Assembly (NCBI GenBank): GCA_964580455.1
Contig: CAZOKO010000056.1
Span: forward strand, 1-17,591
Source of the DNA: CAZOKO01 sp964580455
GTDB lineage: Bacteria > Desulfobacterota > WTBG01
Length of the DNA: 17,591 nt
Direction: 5' to 3'
The notes under the pieces are model-generated. The model worked only from the letters and a program-made list of their open reading frames with translations. It had not been told where the DNA came from and ran no database searches. Of this stretch, positions 1 to 6,954 are shown in pieces. Position numbers and translations under genes: made by a program. The stretch's first letter is position 1, and each line of letters opens with the position of its first letter.

Positions 1-1
1 C

Positions 2-136
2 CGCACTAAGAAAGGTCGTGAGAAGGTGAAGCAGCTTTTAAAAGAGATTGAGAATGGGCAGGAGCGTAACAAGAAGATGGGGGAACCATATTATGATATC
101 TCTTGGATGTGGGAAAGGCTCAAAATTGACAAGTGA
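2..136 (+). CDS. C-terminal end of an unrecognised protein (partial)
   Basis: An open frame runs from the window edge to a TGA at 134-136 and encodes 44 residues. The piece is rich in Lys and Glu, with a probable amphipathic helix (KKGREKVKQLLKEIE), and ends in an aromatic stretch (PYYDISWMWERLKIDK). The even charge pattern and the aromatic tail look like a real protein C-terminus rather than chance reading. The start and most of the protein lie outside the window, and I do not recognise the family. It converges on the CvpA-family gene, whose stop lies about 107 bases further on. No clear rho-independent hairpin separates them. Confidence 0.55.
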   Translation, partial: RTKKGREKVKQLLKEIENGQERNKKMGEPYYDISWMWERLKIDK

Positions 137-242
137 AATACAATCCGAAGAAAGGGAAATGCTAAATCCTAAATCAACCATTTTAGAGAATGTAAAGCCT
201 CTGACGACACAAATGCACTAATTGTTCAATGTAGGAAGAGTA

Positions 243-800
243 TTACTCCCCCTTATGTATTTGCTTCCAGTGGAGTTCGAGTTCCCTTTTCTTCTGAATA
301 AATTTCCGTTTAAGAGAAAGAGGGAATGGTTTTGAAATGGCGTTCACGATGGACATAGTGGGACGGGGGAAAAAGGAGTTTTTTATCAAGGGACTTTTGC
401 CGGGGAGAAAAGTGATCGTGAGTAAAATGGCGATAAGAGCGATTACTACCCCTTTTAAGAAACCCAGGATTCCTCCAGCGAGCTTATCAGATATATCTTC
501 ACGAAACCTTTTGAATGTCTCCAGTATTGCCCAAATCAGAATAAGAGTAAGAAAGTAAAGACAGCTAAGGGTAACTGCAAAAGCTATTGCGTCACCCAGA
601 ATTCTTTCTGTGGCTTTTTGTGGAAATAAAGAAGCGAAGAAGGGGTAAAGATAGCATGCGGTTGGGTAGGCAATAAGCAGGGCTATTAAGGAAAAGAGAT
701 AACTTACTGTGCCCTTTCTAACACCCAGAAATATGAAGTATCCTATAATGATGAGAAGAAAAAGGTCAAAGATAATAGATATATCAAGAAAAAAGTTCAT
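243..800 (-). CDS. CvpA-family integral membrane protein
   Basis: A 185-residue protein with four predicted membrane segments (about residues 9-26, 33-52, 70-94 and 108-131) and a basic cytoplasmic tail. Family features are the N-terminal acidic residue before the first hydrophobic stretch, the Gly/Arg turn GVRKG near residue 26, and the signature DKLAGGILGFLKG at 105-117, which matches the D-x-x-x-G-x-x-x-G-x-x-K-G pattern of CvpA proteins. CvpA was named for colicin V production in E. coli; its relatives are linked to envelope homeostasis, and the exact biochemical role is not settled. The length is close to the family norm. The gene starts 34 bases after the stop of the Cys-pair protein on the same strand, so the two are probably co-transcribed. 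The ribosome binding site is weak. Confidence 0.85.
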   Translation of the reverse strand: MNFFLDISIIFDLFLLIIIGYFIFLGVRKGTVSYLFSLIALLIAYPTACYLYPFFASLFPQKATERILGDAIAFAVTLSCLYFLTLILIWAILETFKRFREDISDKLAGGILGFLKGVVIALIAILLTITFLPGKSPLIKNSFFPRPTMSIVNAISKPFPLSLKRKFIQKKRELELHWKQIHKGE

Positions 801-834
801 ATTCTGACATCTAACGAACTGTTAACCAATAAGC

Positions 835-1140
835 TTAATGTAAGAGGTGAGATGTTCCCATCTTCAGTGGAGCAAATCTGTTTTCGCTACCAAGTGAACC
901 TCTTAAAAAAAGATCCATGCACGTCTTACAAAGGATAAAGGAAATTTCTTCATAGACCTCGCTATCTAATTCTTCTGATTCCCCTGGCTGGTAAAACAGT
1001 CTGTCAACGTACTCTGAAACTTCTTCTTGAAGATCAGATAATATATCACCGTAGTCCGCAACTATCTCAACAGTAATACGATGTCTCAGATCTCCCTCAG
1101 AAATTTTGCAACCGCATTTTGCACATCTTATAGTATTCAT
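835..1140 (-). CDS. Small protein with two Cys pairs (putative zinc ribbon), unknown function
   Basis: A 101-residue soluble acidic protein. An N-terminal CAKC pair (directly after MNTIR) and a CKTC pair near residue 70 could together bind one zinc. Between them lies a long acidic helical stretch (DLQEEVSEYVDRL). The frame opens at a GTG at 1149, but that GTG belongs to an AAGGTGA ribosome binding site lying 5 bases before the ATG at 1140, so the ATG is preferred. It is the first gene of a likely two-gene unit with the downstream CvpA-family gene. No DNA-binding or enzymatic motif is visible. The Cys spacing and size resemble small regulatory or adaptor zinc-ribbon proteins, but I cannot assign a function. 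Confidence 0.72.
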   Translation of the reverse strand: MNTIRCAKCGCKISEGDLRHRITVEIVADYGDILSDLQEEVSEYVDRLFYQPGESEELDSEVYEEISFILCKTCMDLFLRGSLGSENRFAPLKMGTSHLLH

Positions 1141-1357
1141 ACAAATCACCTTTTTAAGATAAGATCTACCCTATAAAGATAAGAATAGATTATCACACAA
1201 AATTAGTATTCCCAAATGATGTCTGTTACCCAGATCCATATCCTTTAACCTAACCGGCAGGTTTTTGTCAAATTAAAAATAAAGTGGGAATAAATATAAG
1301 TTTTTCTGGTTATTTGGAAATCTCCAGTTGAATGCCATGATGAAATTATTAACAATA

Positions 1358-1441
1358 CTGGATTCCCGCTTTCGCGGGAATGACATGTTTTTTCAATCGG
1401 TTCCATCCTTGTTTGTCATCCCTGCGAAAGCAGGGATCCAG
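1358..1441. repeat. Inverted pair of REP/dRS3-like palindromes (REPIN-like)
   Basis: Two 28-base arms face each other across a 28-base spacer. The left arm (1358-1385) contains ATTCCC-N8-GGGAAT at 1362-1381. The right arm (1414-1441) contains the related ATCCCT-N8-AGGGAT at 1418-1437. Each has a near-complete 8-base core inverted relative to the other (GCTTTCGC and GCGAAAGC), and each is flanked by CTGG and GACA on the matching side. Each arm is itself a hairpin and the two arms can pair with each other, as in REP doublets. The left core fits the published Neisseria dRS3 pattern (ATTCCC, 8 bases, GGGAAT). Relatedness to dRS3, as opposed to convergence, is not shown here. Confidence 0.8.
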
Positions 1442-1556
1442 GAATAATAGACAACTTGAGTATTGTAGATAAGCAGATAAGTTTTTATTTTACGGAAACT
1501 TTCTCTGTACTACTAACCTGCAACATCGTGTTTTTTTAGCACAGTTTAGTTTCATT

Positions 1557-1582
1557 CTTCGTGTTTCTTCGTGCCCTTCGTG
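1557..1582. repeat. Short imperfect tandem repeat of CTTCGTG
   Basis: Three copies of CTTCGTG occur at 1557-1563, 1567-1573 and 1576-1582, separated by 3 and 2 bases. A GC-richer stretch follows (GCGGCTCTGCTGTGCTGTGG, about 1602-1621). The block reads like a dispersed intergenic repeat rather than coding or promoter sequence. From general familiarity, similar CTTCGTG-rich strings are common in environmental bacterial genomes, but copy number in this genome cannot be judged from one window. Confidence 0.5.
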
Positions 1583-1703
1583 GTTATATTTGTTTTGGTT
1601 GCGGCTCTGCTGTGCTGTGGGCTCAGTGGTTAACTATCACAATTTTGTAGATTTTTTTATACTTTTTGTTAGAATAGTATAAGATGATATTTTCTCTATA
1701 TTC

Positions 1704-2663
1704 ATGATTGTCCCTTTTGAGAGCGATGCAATGGAATCAGATAACCTGCAGGATTTAAAAGAAGTATTAGAGATCCAAAAGACGGATGGAAAAACCTCTC
1801 TAGCCAGAGTTGATCCTCTCCAGAGATACCTTATGGAGATAAGGCAGTATGAATTACTGACGAAGGAAGAAGAACACCGATTAGCGCTGAAGTACAGAGA
1901 GGAGAAGAATCCCGCGGTTGCCTATAAGCTGGTTACCAGTAACTTAAGGTTAGTAGTTAAGATCGCATTAGAATTCCATCGTGCCTGGGTAATGAATCTG
2001 CTGGATTTAATCCAGGAGGGAAATATAGGATTAATGCAGGCAGTGAAAAAGTTTGATCCTTACCGGGGTGTAAGATTGTCTTCATATGCTTCATTTTGGA
2101 TAAGGGCATATATATTAAGATTTATACTGGACAATTGGAGATTGGTTAAGATTGGTACTACTCAGGCGCAGCGCAAGCTGTTTTTCAATCTCCAGAAAGA
2201 GAAGGCAAAACTTGAGGCGTTAGGATACTCGGCCGAACCCAAGAAGCTGGCAGAGGCAATGGGCGTCAAAGAAAAAGAGGTTATCCAGATGGATCAGAGG
2301 ATGAGTAGTTGGGAGGCATCCCTTGATGCACCAACAGGAGGTGATACTAAAAGGAGTTTAATGGAGTCTTTACCTGAAAAGGGGGCGTTTATAGATAGAA
2401 GGCTTGCAGATGACGAAATCAAATCACTGCTTAACGAAAAATTGAAAGAATTCAAGGAGACTTTAAAGAATAAGGAACTTTACATCTTCCAGCATAGGCT
2501 GTTAGCGGAAAATCCCGCAACGCTTCAGGAAATAGGAAACGAATATGGCATTACAAGGGAAAGGGCCCGACAGATTGAGGAAAGGCTATTAAGAAAGATA
2601 AAGGCTTTTTTAGAAGAAGAAATTCCTGGGATAGAAGATTATCAAATCAAACTTGGTGAATAA
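1704..2663 (+). CDS. rpoH: RNA polymerase sigma-32 (RpoH-type heat-shock sigma factor)
   Basis: A 319-residue sigma-70 family factor. Region 1.2 is near residues 36-60. Regions 2.1-2.4 are at about 75-150 and include the core-binding DLIQEGNIGLMQAVKKFDP. The RpoH box QRKLFFNLQ lies at 156-164 and is nearly identical to the QRKLFFNLR that distinguishes RpoH from RpoD and RpoS. Region 3 follows at about 165-205. The region 4.2 helix-turn-helix is at 273-293 (TLQEIGNEYGITRERARQIE). In characterised bacteria RpoH directs core polymerase to chaperone and protease genes, and it fits here upstream of dnaJ. The ATG at 1704 has no obvious ribosome binding site. An in-frame ATG at 1731 has GAGAG 7 bases upstream and would give 310 residues, so the shorter start is quite possible. 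Confidence 0.9.
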   Translation: MIVPFESDAMESDNLQDLKEVLEIQKTDGKTSLARVDPLQRYLMEIRQYELLTKEEEHRLALKYREEKNPAVAYKLVTSNLRLVVKIALEFHRAWVMNLLDLIQEGNIGLMQAVKKFDPYRGVRLSSYASFWIRAYILRFILDNWRLVKIGTTQAQRKLFFNLQKEKAKLEALGYSAEPKKLAEAMGVKEKEVIQMDQRMSSWEASLDAPTGGDTKRSLMESLPEKGAFIDRRLADDEIKSLLNEKLKEFKETLKNKELYIFQHRLLAENPATLQEIGNEYGITRERARQIEERLLRKIKAFLEEEIPGIEDYQIKLGE

Positions 2664-2688
2664 AAATGGGGAAAATGGGAGTTGGAGC

Positions 2689-2716
2689 TTGACAAGTGAA
2701 AAATTATGTTTATTAT
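2689..2716 (+). promoter_or_regulatory. Strong sigma-70-type promoter for the 44-residue membrane protein
   Basis: A perfect -35 hexamer TTGACA (2689-2694) and a TATTAT -10 hexamer (2711-2716, 5 of 6 consensus) are separated by 16 bases. The expected transcript start near 2723 lies about 12 bases before the GAGGT ribosome binding site of the small ORF at 2745. The signal sits just after the rpoH stop, so this small gene appears to be transcribed independently of rpoH. Confidence 0.6.
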
Positions 2717-2744
2717 TAACTACTTAATTTAAATGAGGTATGGC

Positions 2745-2879
2745 ATGAAAGATTTTTTTAGTAAGTATAAAAGTGAGATTTTCCTGACGATTCTTGTCCT
2801 CTACGTTTTTACATTGGCGCTGGGTGTAACAGGTGAACTATTTGATATCGAATGGATTTTGAATCTTCCTATTTTCTGA
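2745..2879 (+). CDS. Small single-pass membrane protein (44 aa), unknown function
   Basis: A 44-codon frame from ATG at 2745 to TGA at 2877-2879. GAGGT (2735-2739) sits 5 bases upstream, one of the better ribosome binding sites in the window. The peptide has a charged N-terminus (MKDFFSKYKSE), a hydrophobic segment at about residues 12-31 (IFLTILVLYVFTLALGVTGE) and a short amphipathic tail with Asp, Glu and Trp. It is likely an inner-membrane protein with one helix. It has its own promoter upstream and a rho-independent terminator 55 bases downstream, which makes it a self-contained transcription unit between rpoH and dnaJ. I do not recognise a family. Placement suggests a stress-linked role, but that is inference only. 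Confidence 0.65.
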   Translation: MKDFFSKYKSEIFLTILVLYVFTLALGVTGELFDIEWILNLPIF

Positions 2880-2933
2880 AAGTCATCCTCAAGCGCATCA
2901 TCTACAACACTATTCTAGCTCATGTGCCATAAT

Positions 2934-2963
2934 AAGCCTGGGTTTGGGAAGACCAGGCTTTTT
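2934..2963 (+). terminator. Rho-independent terminator upstream of dnaJ
   Basis: A perfect 8-bp stem, AAGCCTGG (2934-2941) with CCAGGCTT (2953-2960), closes an 11-base loop and runs into a T tract ending at 2963. It would end the 44-residue gene transcript, and any rpoH read-through, before dnaJ. Confidence 0.8.
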
Positions 2964-3009
2964 AAGGACTGTCTGTTGTGGTAAAACATATTATAAGGAT
3001 TGAGCATAC

Positions 3010-4074
3010 ATGGTAAAACGAGATTATTATGAAATTTTATCTGTTTCCAGGAATGCAAGTGGTGAGGAAATAAAAAAGTCTTATCGTCAAATGGCCCTTA
3101 AGTATCACCCTGATCGAAATCCTGGCAATAAAGAAGCTGAAAATTGTTTTAAGGAGGCATCTGAGGCCTATGAAGTACTAAGAGACTCTGAAAAAAGAAG
3201 GCTCTACGACCAGTTTGGGCACGATGGGTTGAAAGGGGTCGGATTTAGAGGATTTGCTGATTTTGAGGATATATTTTCAAGCTTTGGTGATATCTTCGAT
3301 GATTTTTTTAGCTTTGGTAATCGCGGGAGAAGAGGAAGGACATACGCACGTCGTGGTGCAGATTTACGGTATGATCTGTCTATCGGATTTAGAGATGCTG
3401 CCTTTGGTAAGGAGAAAGAGATTGAGACTGAGAAGCGTGAAATCTGTGAGACCTGTAATGGAACCGGAGTAAGACCAGGGAAATCAAAACAGATCTGTCC
3501 CAGCTGTGGAGGTAAAGGACAGATTAATCATTCACAAGGTTTCTTCACCATTAGTTCAACCTGTTCAAGGTGCCATGGTCAGGGAGAGATCATTACTCAT
3601 CCCTGCAAGGATTGTAAAGGCAGTGGAACAGTACTCAAGCCAAAGCGTTTGAAGACAAAGATACCCGCAGGTGTAGAAACCGGCATGCGTCTTAAGCTGA
3701 TGGGAGAAGGGGAAGCAGGTGAAAAAGGGGGACCTCCCGGAGACCTGTATGTTGTTTTACATGTAGAACCTGACCCATTTTTTGAGAGGCAGGGTAATGA
3801 TGTCATCTGCCAGATTCCCATCTCTTTTTCTCAGGCTGCTCTGGGAGACAGAATAGAAGTTCCAACTTTAAATGGCAATGAAAGAATCACCTTGCCGTCT
3901 GGCACGCAGACCGGCCAGGTTTTTACGATTAAAGGGGTGGGGATCCCTTATCTCCATAGCAGAGGCAGGGGAGATGAGCTCGTACAGGTTATAGTCAAGA
4001 CTCCAGCCACATTGAATAAGCGGCAAATTAAATTGTTTGAACAATTGTCCTCTTTAGAAGAGGAAGAGTATTAA
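3010..4074 (+). CDS. dnaJ: Chaperone protein DnaJ (Hsp40, type I)
   Basis: A 354-residue co-chaperone that stimulates DnaK ATPase and delivers unfolded clients in the cytoplasm. The J domain (about 1-70) has the catalytic HPD at 33-35. A Gly/Phe region follows at about 71-110. Four CxxCxGxG zinc motifs sit at Cys 146/149, 163/166, 185/188 and 199/202, followed by the C-terminal client-binding domains. All type I features are present and the length is slightly short but normal. AAGGA lies about 9 bases before the ATG. Neither dnaK nor grpE is adjacent; the neighbours are rpoH upstream and the Bat cluster downstream, whose first gene starts 7 bases after the dnaJ stop. A terminator precedes dnaJ, so it should have its own promoter, but no clear one is visible. 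Confidence 0.96.
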   Translation: MVKRDYYEILSVSRNASGEEIKKSYRQMALKYHPDRNPGNKEAENCFKEASEAYEVLRDSEKRRLYDQFGHDGLKGVGFRGFADFEDIFSSFGDIFDDFFSFGNRGRRGRTYARRGADLRYDLSIGFRDAAFGKEKEIETEKREICETCNGTGVRPGKSKQICPSCGGKGQINHSQGFFTISSTCSRCHGQGEIITHPCKDCKGSGTVLKPKRLKTKIPAGVETGMRLKLMGEGEAGEKGGPPGDLYVVLHVEPDPFFERQGNDVICQIPISFSQAALGDRIEVPTLNGNERITLPSGTQTGQVFTIKGVGIPYLHSRGRGDELVQVIVKTPATLNKRQIKLFEQLSSLEEEEY

Positions 4075-4081
4075 TGAAAAG

Positions 4082-4921
4082 ATGAAACCTTTTTTGAAAA
4101 TCCTCTACACCTTTTCAATTGTATTCATCTTTTTATCCTTTCTTCCTTATCAGATTGCAGGTGCTCCTTATGTTTCACTCTCTCTTGATAAGGACACTAT
4201 CTCCACAAAAAAAATATTTTCATTGGAACTTACTCTCTCCTGGGAGGGTGATGCAGACCGGTATCTGGTTGCTCCTCCTCAAGTAACCTTGCCTGAGGGT
4301 ATTGAGGGAAAGGATTCCTCTTTCAGCTCAGTAAGCAGGGGAGATCGTTACTCATTACACTACAAATATGATCTCTTTGCTTATAAGGAAGGAATTTATA
4401 TACTCGAACCTGTTGAGATAAGCTATTGGGAAAAGGGGAATAACAAAGAGGAGAAGATAAAGACTGAAAAATTACACATTAAAGTTTCATCTTTTGGTGT
4501 CGTTGGCCTTGTTAGTTATTGGCCAATGGGTGTTTCGGTAATCGTTCTCGCAGGTCTTTTTATTGTCTTAATCGTTTTATACAAAAAGAAAAAGAGGTGC
4601 GCTGATAACGGGGAGTTAAATGGTGTTCTTACCAGAGAGATGATAGCAAGTGAAATGGAGCAGTGTAATGCTTATAAAATTGAGGGAGACTGGGAAAACT
4701 ATTTGAAAAGGGTTATATCCATCAGCAACAAACTTCCGAACCCGGACGAGGGTGGTAAAGGTATGAAAGAATTGGATGCGCTTGCAGAAAGAGTCACCTA
4801 TGGTGGTTTTTGCCCTTCTACTGAAGAGATAAACCTCATACAGAGACAGCTTGAAACGGCTTTTAAGAGATCCTTCCCTGACGATAGGGATGAGGATTTG
4901 GACGGAATTAAATTGATGTGA
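4082..4921 (+). CDS. BatD-like membrane-anchored periplasmic protein (short form)
   Basis: A 279-residue protein with an N-terminal signal peptide (about 1-27, ending near IAGAP). A beta-rich extracytoplasmic domain (about 28-140) follows, in which DKDTISTKKIFSLELTLSW resembles the opening of BatD-type oxygen-tolerance domains (a threshold of immunoglobulin-like strands). One membrane helix (about 149-168) is followed by a KKKKR stop-transfer and a roughly 105-residue helical cytoplasmic tail. This is the same plan as BatD but about half its length. It begins the Bat cluster, 7 bases after dnaJ and 15 bases before moxR, so it is most likely co-transcribed with both. The family assignment rests on architecture and context more than on conserved residues. 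Confidence 0.65.
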   Translation: MKPFLKILYTFSIVFIFLSFLPYQIAGAPYVSLSLDKDTISTKKIFSLELTLSWEGDADRYLVAPPQVTLPEGIEGKDSSFSSVSRGDRYSLHYKYDLFAYKEGIYILEPVEISYWEKGNNKEEKIKTEKLHIKVSSFGVVGLVSYWPMGVSVIVLAGLFIVLIVLYKKKKRCADNGELNGVLTREMIASEMEQCNAYKIEGDWENYLKRVISISNKLPNPDEGGKGMKELDALAERVTYGGFCPSTEEINLIQRQLETAFKRSFPDDRDEDLDGIKLM

Positions 4922-4936
4922 ATGGAGGGATAGAAC

Positions 4937-5923
4937 ATGCAGAAAGATATTCAAGAGATTACGAAAGAGGTAGAAGAAAAAAGCAGGTATGTAAGGAGGC
5001 TTAAAGAAGAGATTGAAAAGATTATTGTGGGTCAACACTATCTGATAGAGAGACTGCTCATTGGTATTCTGGCTGATGGTCATATCCTGGTGGAGGGGGT
5101 TCCTGGCTTGGCAAAGACGACTGCTGTAAAAACGTTGGCTAAAGCTGTTGATACCAGTTTTCAACGCATTCAGTTTACCCCTGATTTACTGCCGGCAGAT
5201 CTTATGGGTACCCAGATTTATCTTCCTAAAACAGGTGATTTCACTGTAAAGAAGGGGCCAATTTTCAGTAACATTATTCTGGCAGATGAAATTAATCGGG
5301 CACCAGCCAAGGTACAGAGTGCGCTTCTTGAGGCCATGCAGGAGAGGCAGATAACTATAGGAGAGGAGACGTTCAAACTGGAAGAACCTTTTCTGGTGAT
5401 GGCAACCCAAAATCCTATCGAGCAGGAAGGAACCTATCCTTTGCCTGAGGCTCAGGTAGACCGCTTCATGCTTAAGCTTCGTGTTACCTATCCCACCAAG
5501 AATGAAGAGAAGGAAATCATGCAGCGTATTGCTCATAGAACCCCCATTGAGATCAGTCCTGTAACAACTCCCAATGAGATAATGGAATCAAGAGAAGTAG
5601 CTGACCAGATCTACATTGATGATAAACTGCAGGATTATATTGTCGATGTTGTCTTTGCCACACGAGAGCCTAAGGCATATGGGATTGATATTGAGGGAAT
5701 GATAGCCTATGGAGCTTCTCCCAGAGCCAGTATTTATCTCAATCAGGCTGCAAAGGCATATGCATTCTTACAGGGAAGAGGCTATGTTACCCCTCAGGAT
5801 GTCAAATCAATTGGCCTTGATGTATTGAGGCATCGAGTGCTGTTAACCTATGAAGCTGAGGCAGAGGAACTTACCTCAGATGATATTGTAATGAAGATAT
5901 TTGATAATGTTGAAGTGCCTTAG
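4937..5923 (+). CDS. MoxR-family AAA+ ATPase of the Bat operon
   Basis: A 328-residue cytoplasmic AAA+ ATPase of the MoxR branch, thought to remodel or load partner proteins, typically vWA-domain proteins encoded beside it. Walker A is GVPGLAKT (54-61), Walker B is IILADEIN (113-120), the MoxR helix-2 region reads RAPAKVQSALLEAMQERQ, and sensor 1 is ATQNP (156-160). The arginine-finger region reads PEAQVDRF, and a C-terminal lid follows. The length is typical. A strong GGAGG (4924-4928) lies 8 bases before the ATG. The DUF58 and vWA genes directly downstream are the usual partners of this family. The 107-base gap to the DUF58 gene contains short repeats described separately. Confidence 0.95.
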   Translation: MQKDIQEITKEVEEKSRYVRRLKEEIEKIIVGQHYLIERLLIGILADGHILVEGVPGLAKTTAVKTLAKAVDTSFQRIQFTPDLLPADLMGTQIYLPKTGDFTVKKGPIFSNIILADEINRAPAKVQSALLEAMQERQITIGEETFKLEEPFLVMATQNPIEQEGTYPLPEAQVDRFMLKLRVTYPTKNEEKEIMQRIAHRTPIEISPVTTPNEIMESREVADQIYIDDKLQDYIVDVVFATREPKAYGIDIEGMIAYGASPRASIYLNQAAKAYAFLQGRGYVTPQDVKSIGLDVLRHRVLLTYEAEAEELTSDDIVMKIFDNVEVP

Positions 5924-5960
5924 GAGCTAGATGCTGAATGTATACATCTATTTTGTTTTT

Positions 5961-5989
5961 TATCCAGTATCAAGTATCTAGTATCCAGG
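5961..5989. repeat. Degenerate TATCCAG/AAGTATC word repeat in the moxR-DUF58 gap
   Basis: The 107-base gap contains a string of near-identical short words: TATCCAGTATC at 5961-5971, AGTATC at 5973-5978 and AGTATCCAGG at 5980-5989. The first 11 bases are the exact reverse complement of GATACTGGATA at 10248-10258 in the batA-batB gap of the same operon. The string interrupts an otherwise tight operon and carries no coding frame. Confidence 0.55.
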
Positions 5990-6030
5990 ATCGTTTTAAT
6001 TAAATACTCCAACATAGAGAGCTTTATAAT

Positions 6031-6954
6031 ATGTTTCGACGAGATAAAAAGAAGAGGGAAGAGGGAAAAGGCCATTCAGGGTTGCCGAAAGAGGTAATTA
6101 AAAAAATTCAAAGGATTCATATACATACTAATTATCTCGTTAATGATGTGCTGGCAGGGGAGTATGAAAGTGCCTTCAGAGGCAGGGGGATGGAGTTTGA
6201 AGAAGTGAGGGAATATCAGGCAGGTGATGATGTAAGAGATATCGATTGGAATGTAACTGCTCGCATGGGACATCCTTATATTAAGGTCTATCGGGAGGAG
6301 AGAGAGTTGACCATAATGCTGATGGTTGATGTAAGCAACTCAGGACAATTTGGTTCGGTTAAACAACTGAAAAATGAAGTAGCAGCGGAAATTGCAGCCA
6401 TCCTAGCTTTCGCAGCGGTGAAAAGTAATGATAAAGTAGGCCTCATCATTTTTAGTGATATAATAGAAAAGTTTATCCCTCCCAAAAAAGGAAGAAATCA
6501 TGTGTGGAGAGTGATAAGAGAAGTCCTCCGGCATAAACCACAGAGTAAAAAGACAGATATCAATGTGGTGCTGGATTTTCTCAATAAGATAGCCGCTCGC
6601 AGGGCTATTGCTTTCCTCATTTCAGATTTCATTGCTAAGGGTTATGACAAGTCTTTGCGCATAACCAATAAGAAACATGATGTCATTGCTATTTCCATAA
6701 CAGATCCCAGAGAAAGGGAAATACCCAGAGTAGGATTTATTGAGTTAGAAGACGCCGAAACAGGTGAAGTTATGCTTATAGATACAAATGATAGTAATAT
6801 TCGCAAGGGGTTCAGCAAGCTGACTGCTCACAACGTTAAAGGAACACTGGAGATGTTTCGCAACAGCAATGTTGACCACATAAGGATTTATACTGATCAG
6901 TCCTATATCGATCCAATTATGAAATTTTTTCGCATAAGGGAGAAAAGGCTATGA
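6031..6954 (+). CDS. DUF58 (vWA-like) protein of the Bat operon
   Basis: A 307-residue cytoplasmic protein with a basic N-terminus. The DUF58 hallmark sits at about 51-78: GRGMEFEEVREYQAGDD followed by VRDIDWNVTAR. After it comes a von Willebrand A-type fold whose metal-ion site is DVSNS at 100-104 (D-x-S-x-S). DUF58 proteins are regularly encoded beside MoxR ATPases and are thought to be their partners. No membrane helix is seen. AGAGAG (6016-6021) lies 9 bases before the ATG. A perfect TATAAT at 6025-6030 abuts the start codon; as a promoter it would start transcription inside the gene, so it is probably coincidental. The stop overlaps the next start (ATGA at 6951-6954), implying translational coupling. 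Confidence 0.92.
   Translation: MFRRDKKKREEGKGHSGLPKEVIKKIQRIHIHTNYLVNDVLAGEYESAFRGRGMEFEEVREYQAGDDVRDIDWNVTARMGHPYIKVYREERELTIMLMVDVSNSGQFGSVKQLKNEVAAEIAAILAFAAVKSNDKVGLIIFSDIIEKFIPPKKGRNHVWRVIREVLRHKPQSKKTDINVVLDFLNKIAARRAIAFLISDFIAKGYDKSLRITNKKHDVIAISITDPREREIPRVGFIELEDAETGEVMLIDTNDSNIRKGFSKLTAHNVKGTLEMFRNSNVDHIRIYTDQSYIDPIMKFFRIREKRL

Larger units (their letters stand above)
1141..1703. other. Gene-free divergent intergenic region with two repeat structures
   Basis: These 563 bases separate the minus-strand Cys-pair gene from rpoH, so they must hold both divergent promoters. No credible coding frame is present. Visible structures are the inverted REP-like pair at 1358-1441 and the CTTCGTG repeat at 1557-1582. 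A weak candidate rpoH promoter has TTGTAG at 1645-1650 and TAGAAT at 1670-1675, with a long 19-base spacer. TATAAG at 1678-1683 is an alternative -10. No RpoH-type (CTTGAA / CCCCATNT) promoter was seen. Confidence 0.6.

Noticed and set aside
2969..2997. Possible promoter upstream of dnaJ with TATAAG at 2992-2997
   Set aside because: No acceptable -35 at 16-18 bases, the -10 would overlap the ribosome binding site, and no RpoH-type consensus is present.
6025..6030. Perfect TATAAT next to the DUF58 start codon
   Set aside because: No -35 hexamer at proper spacing, and transcription would begin inside the gene.
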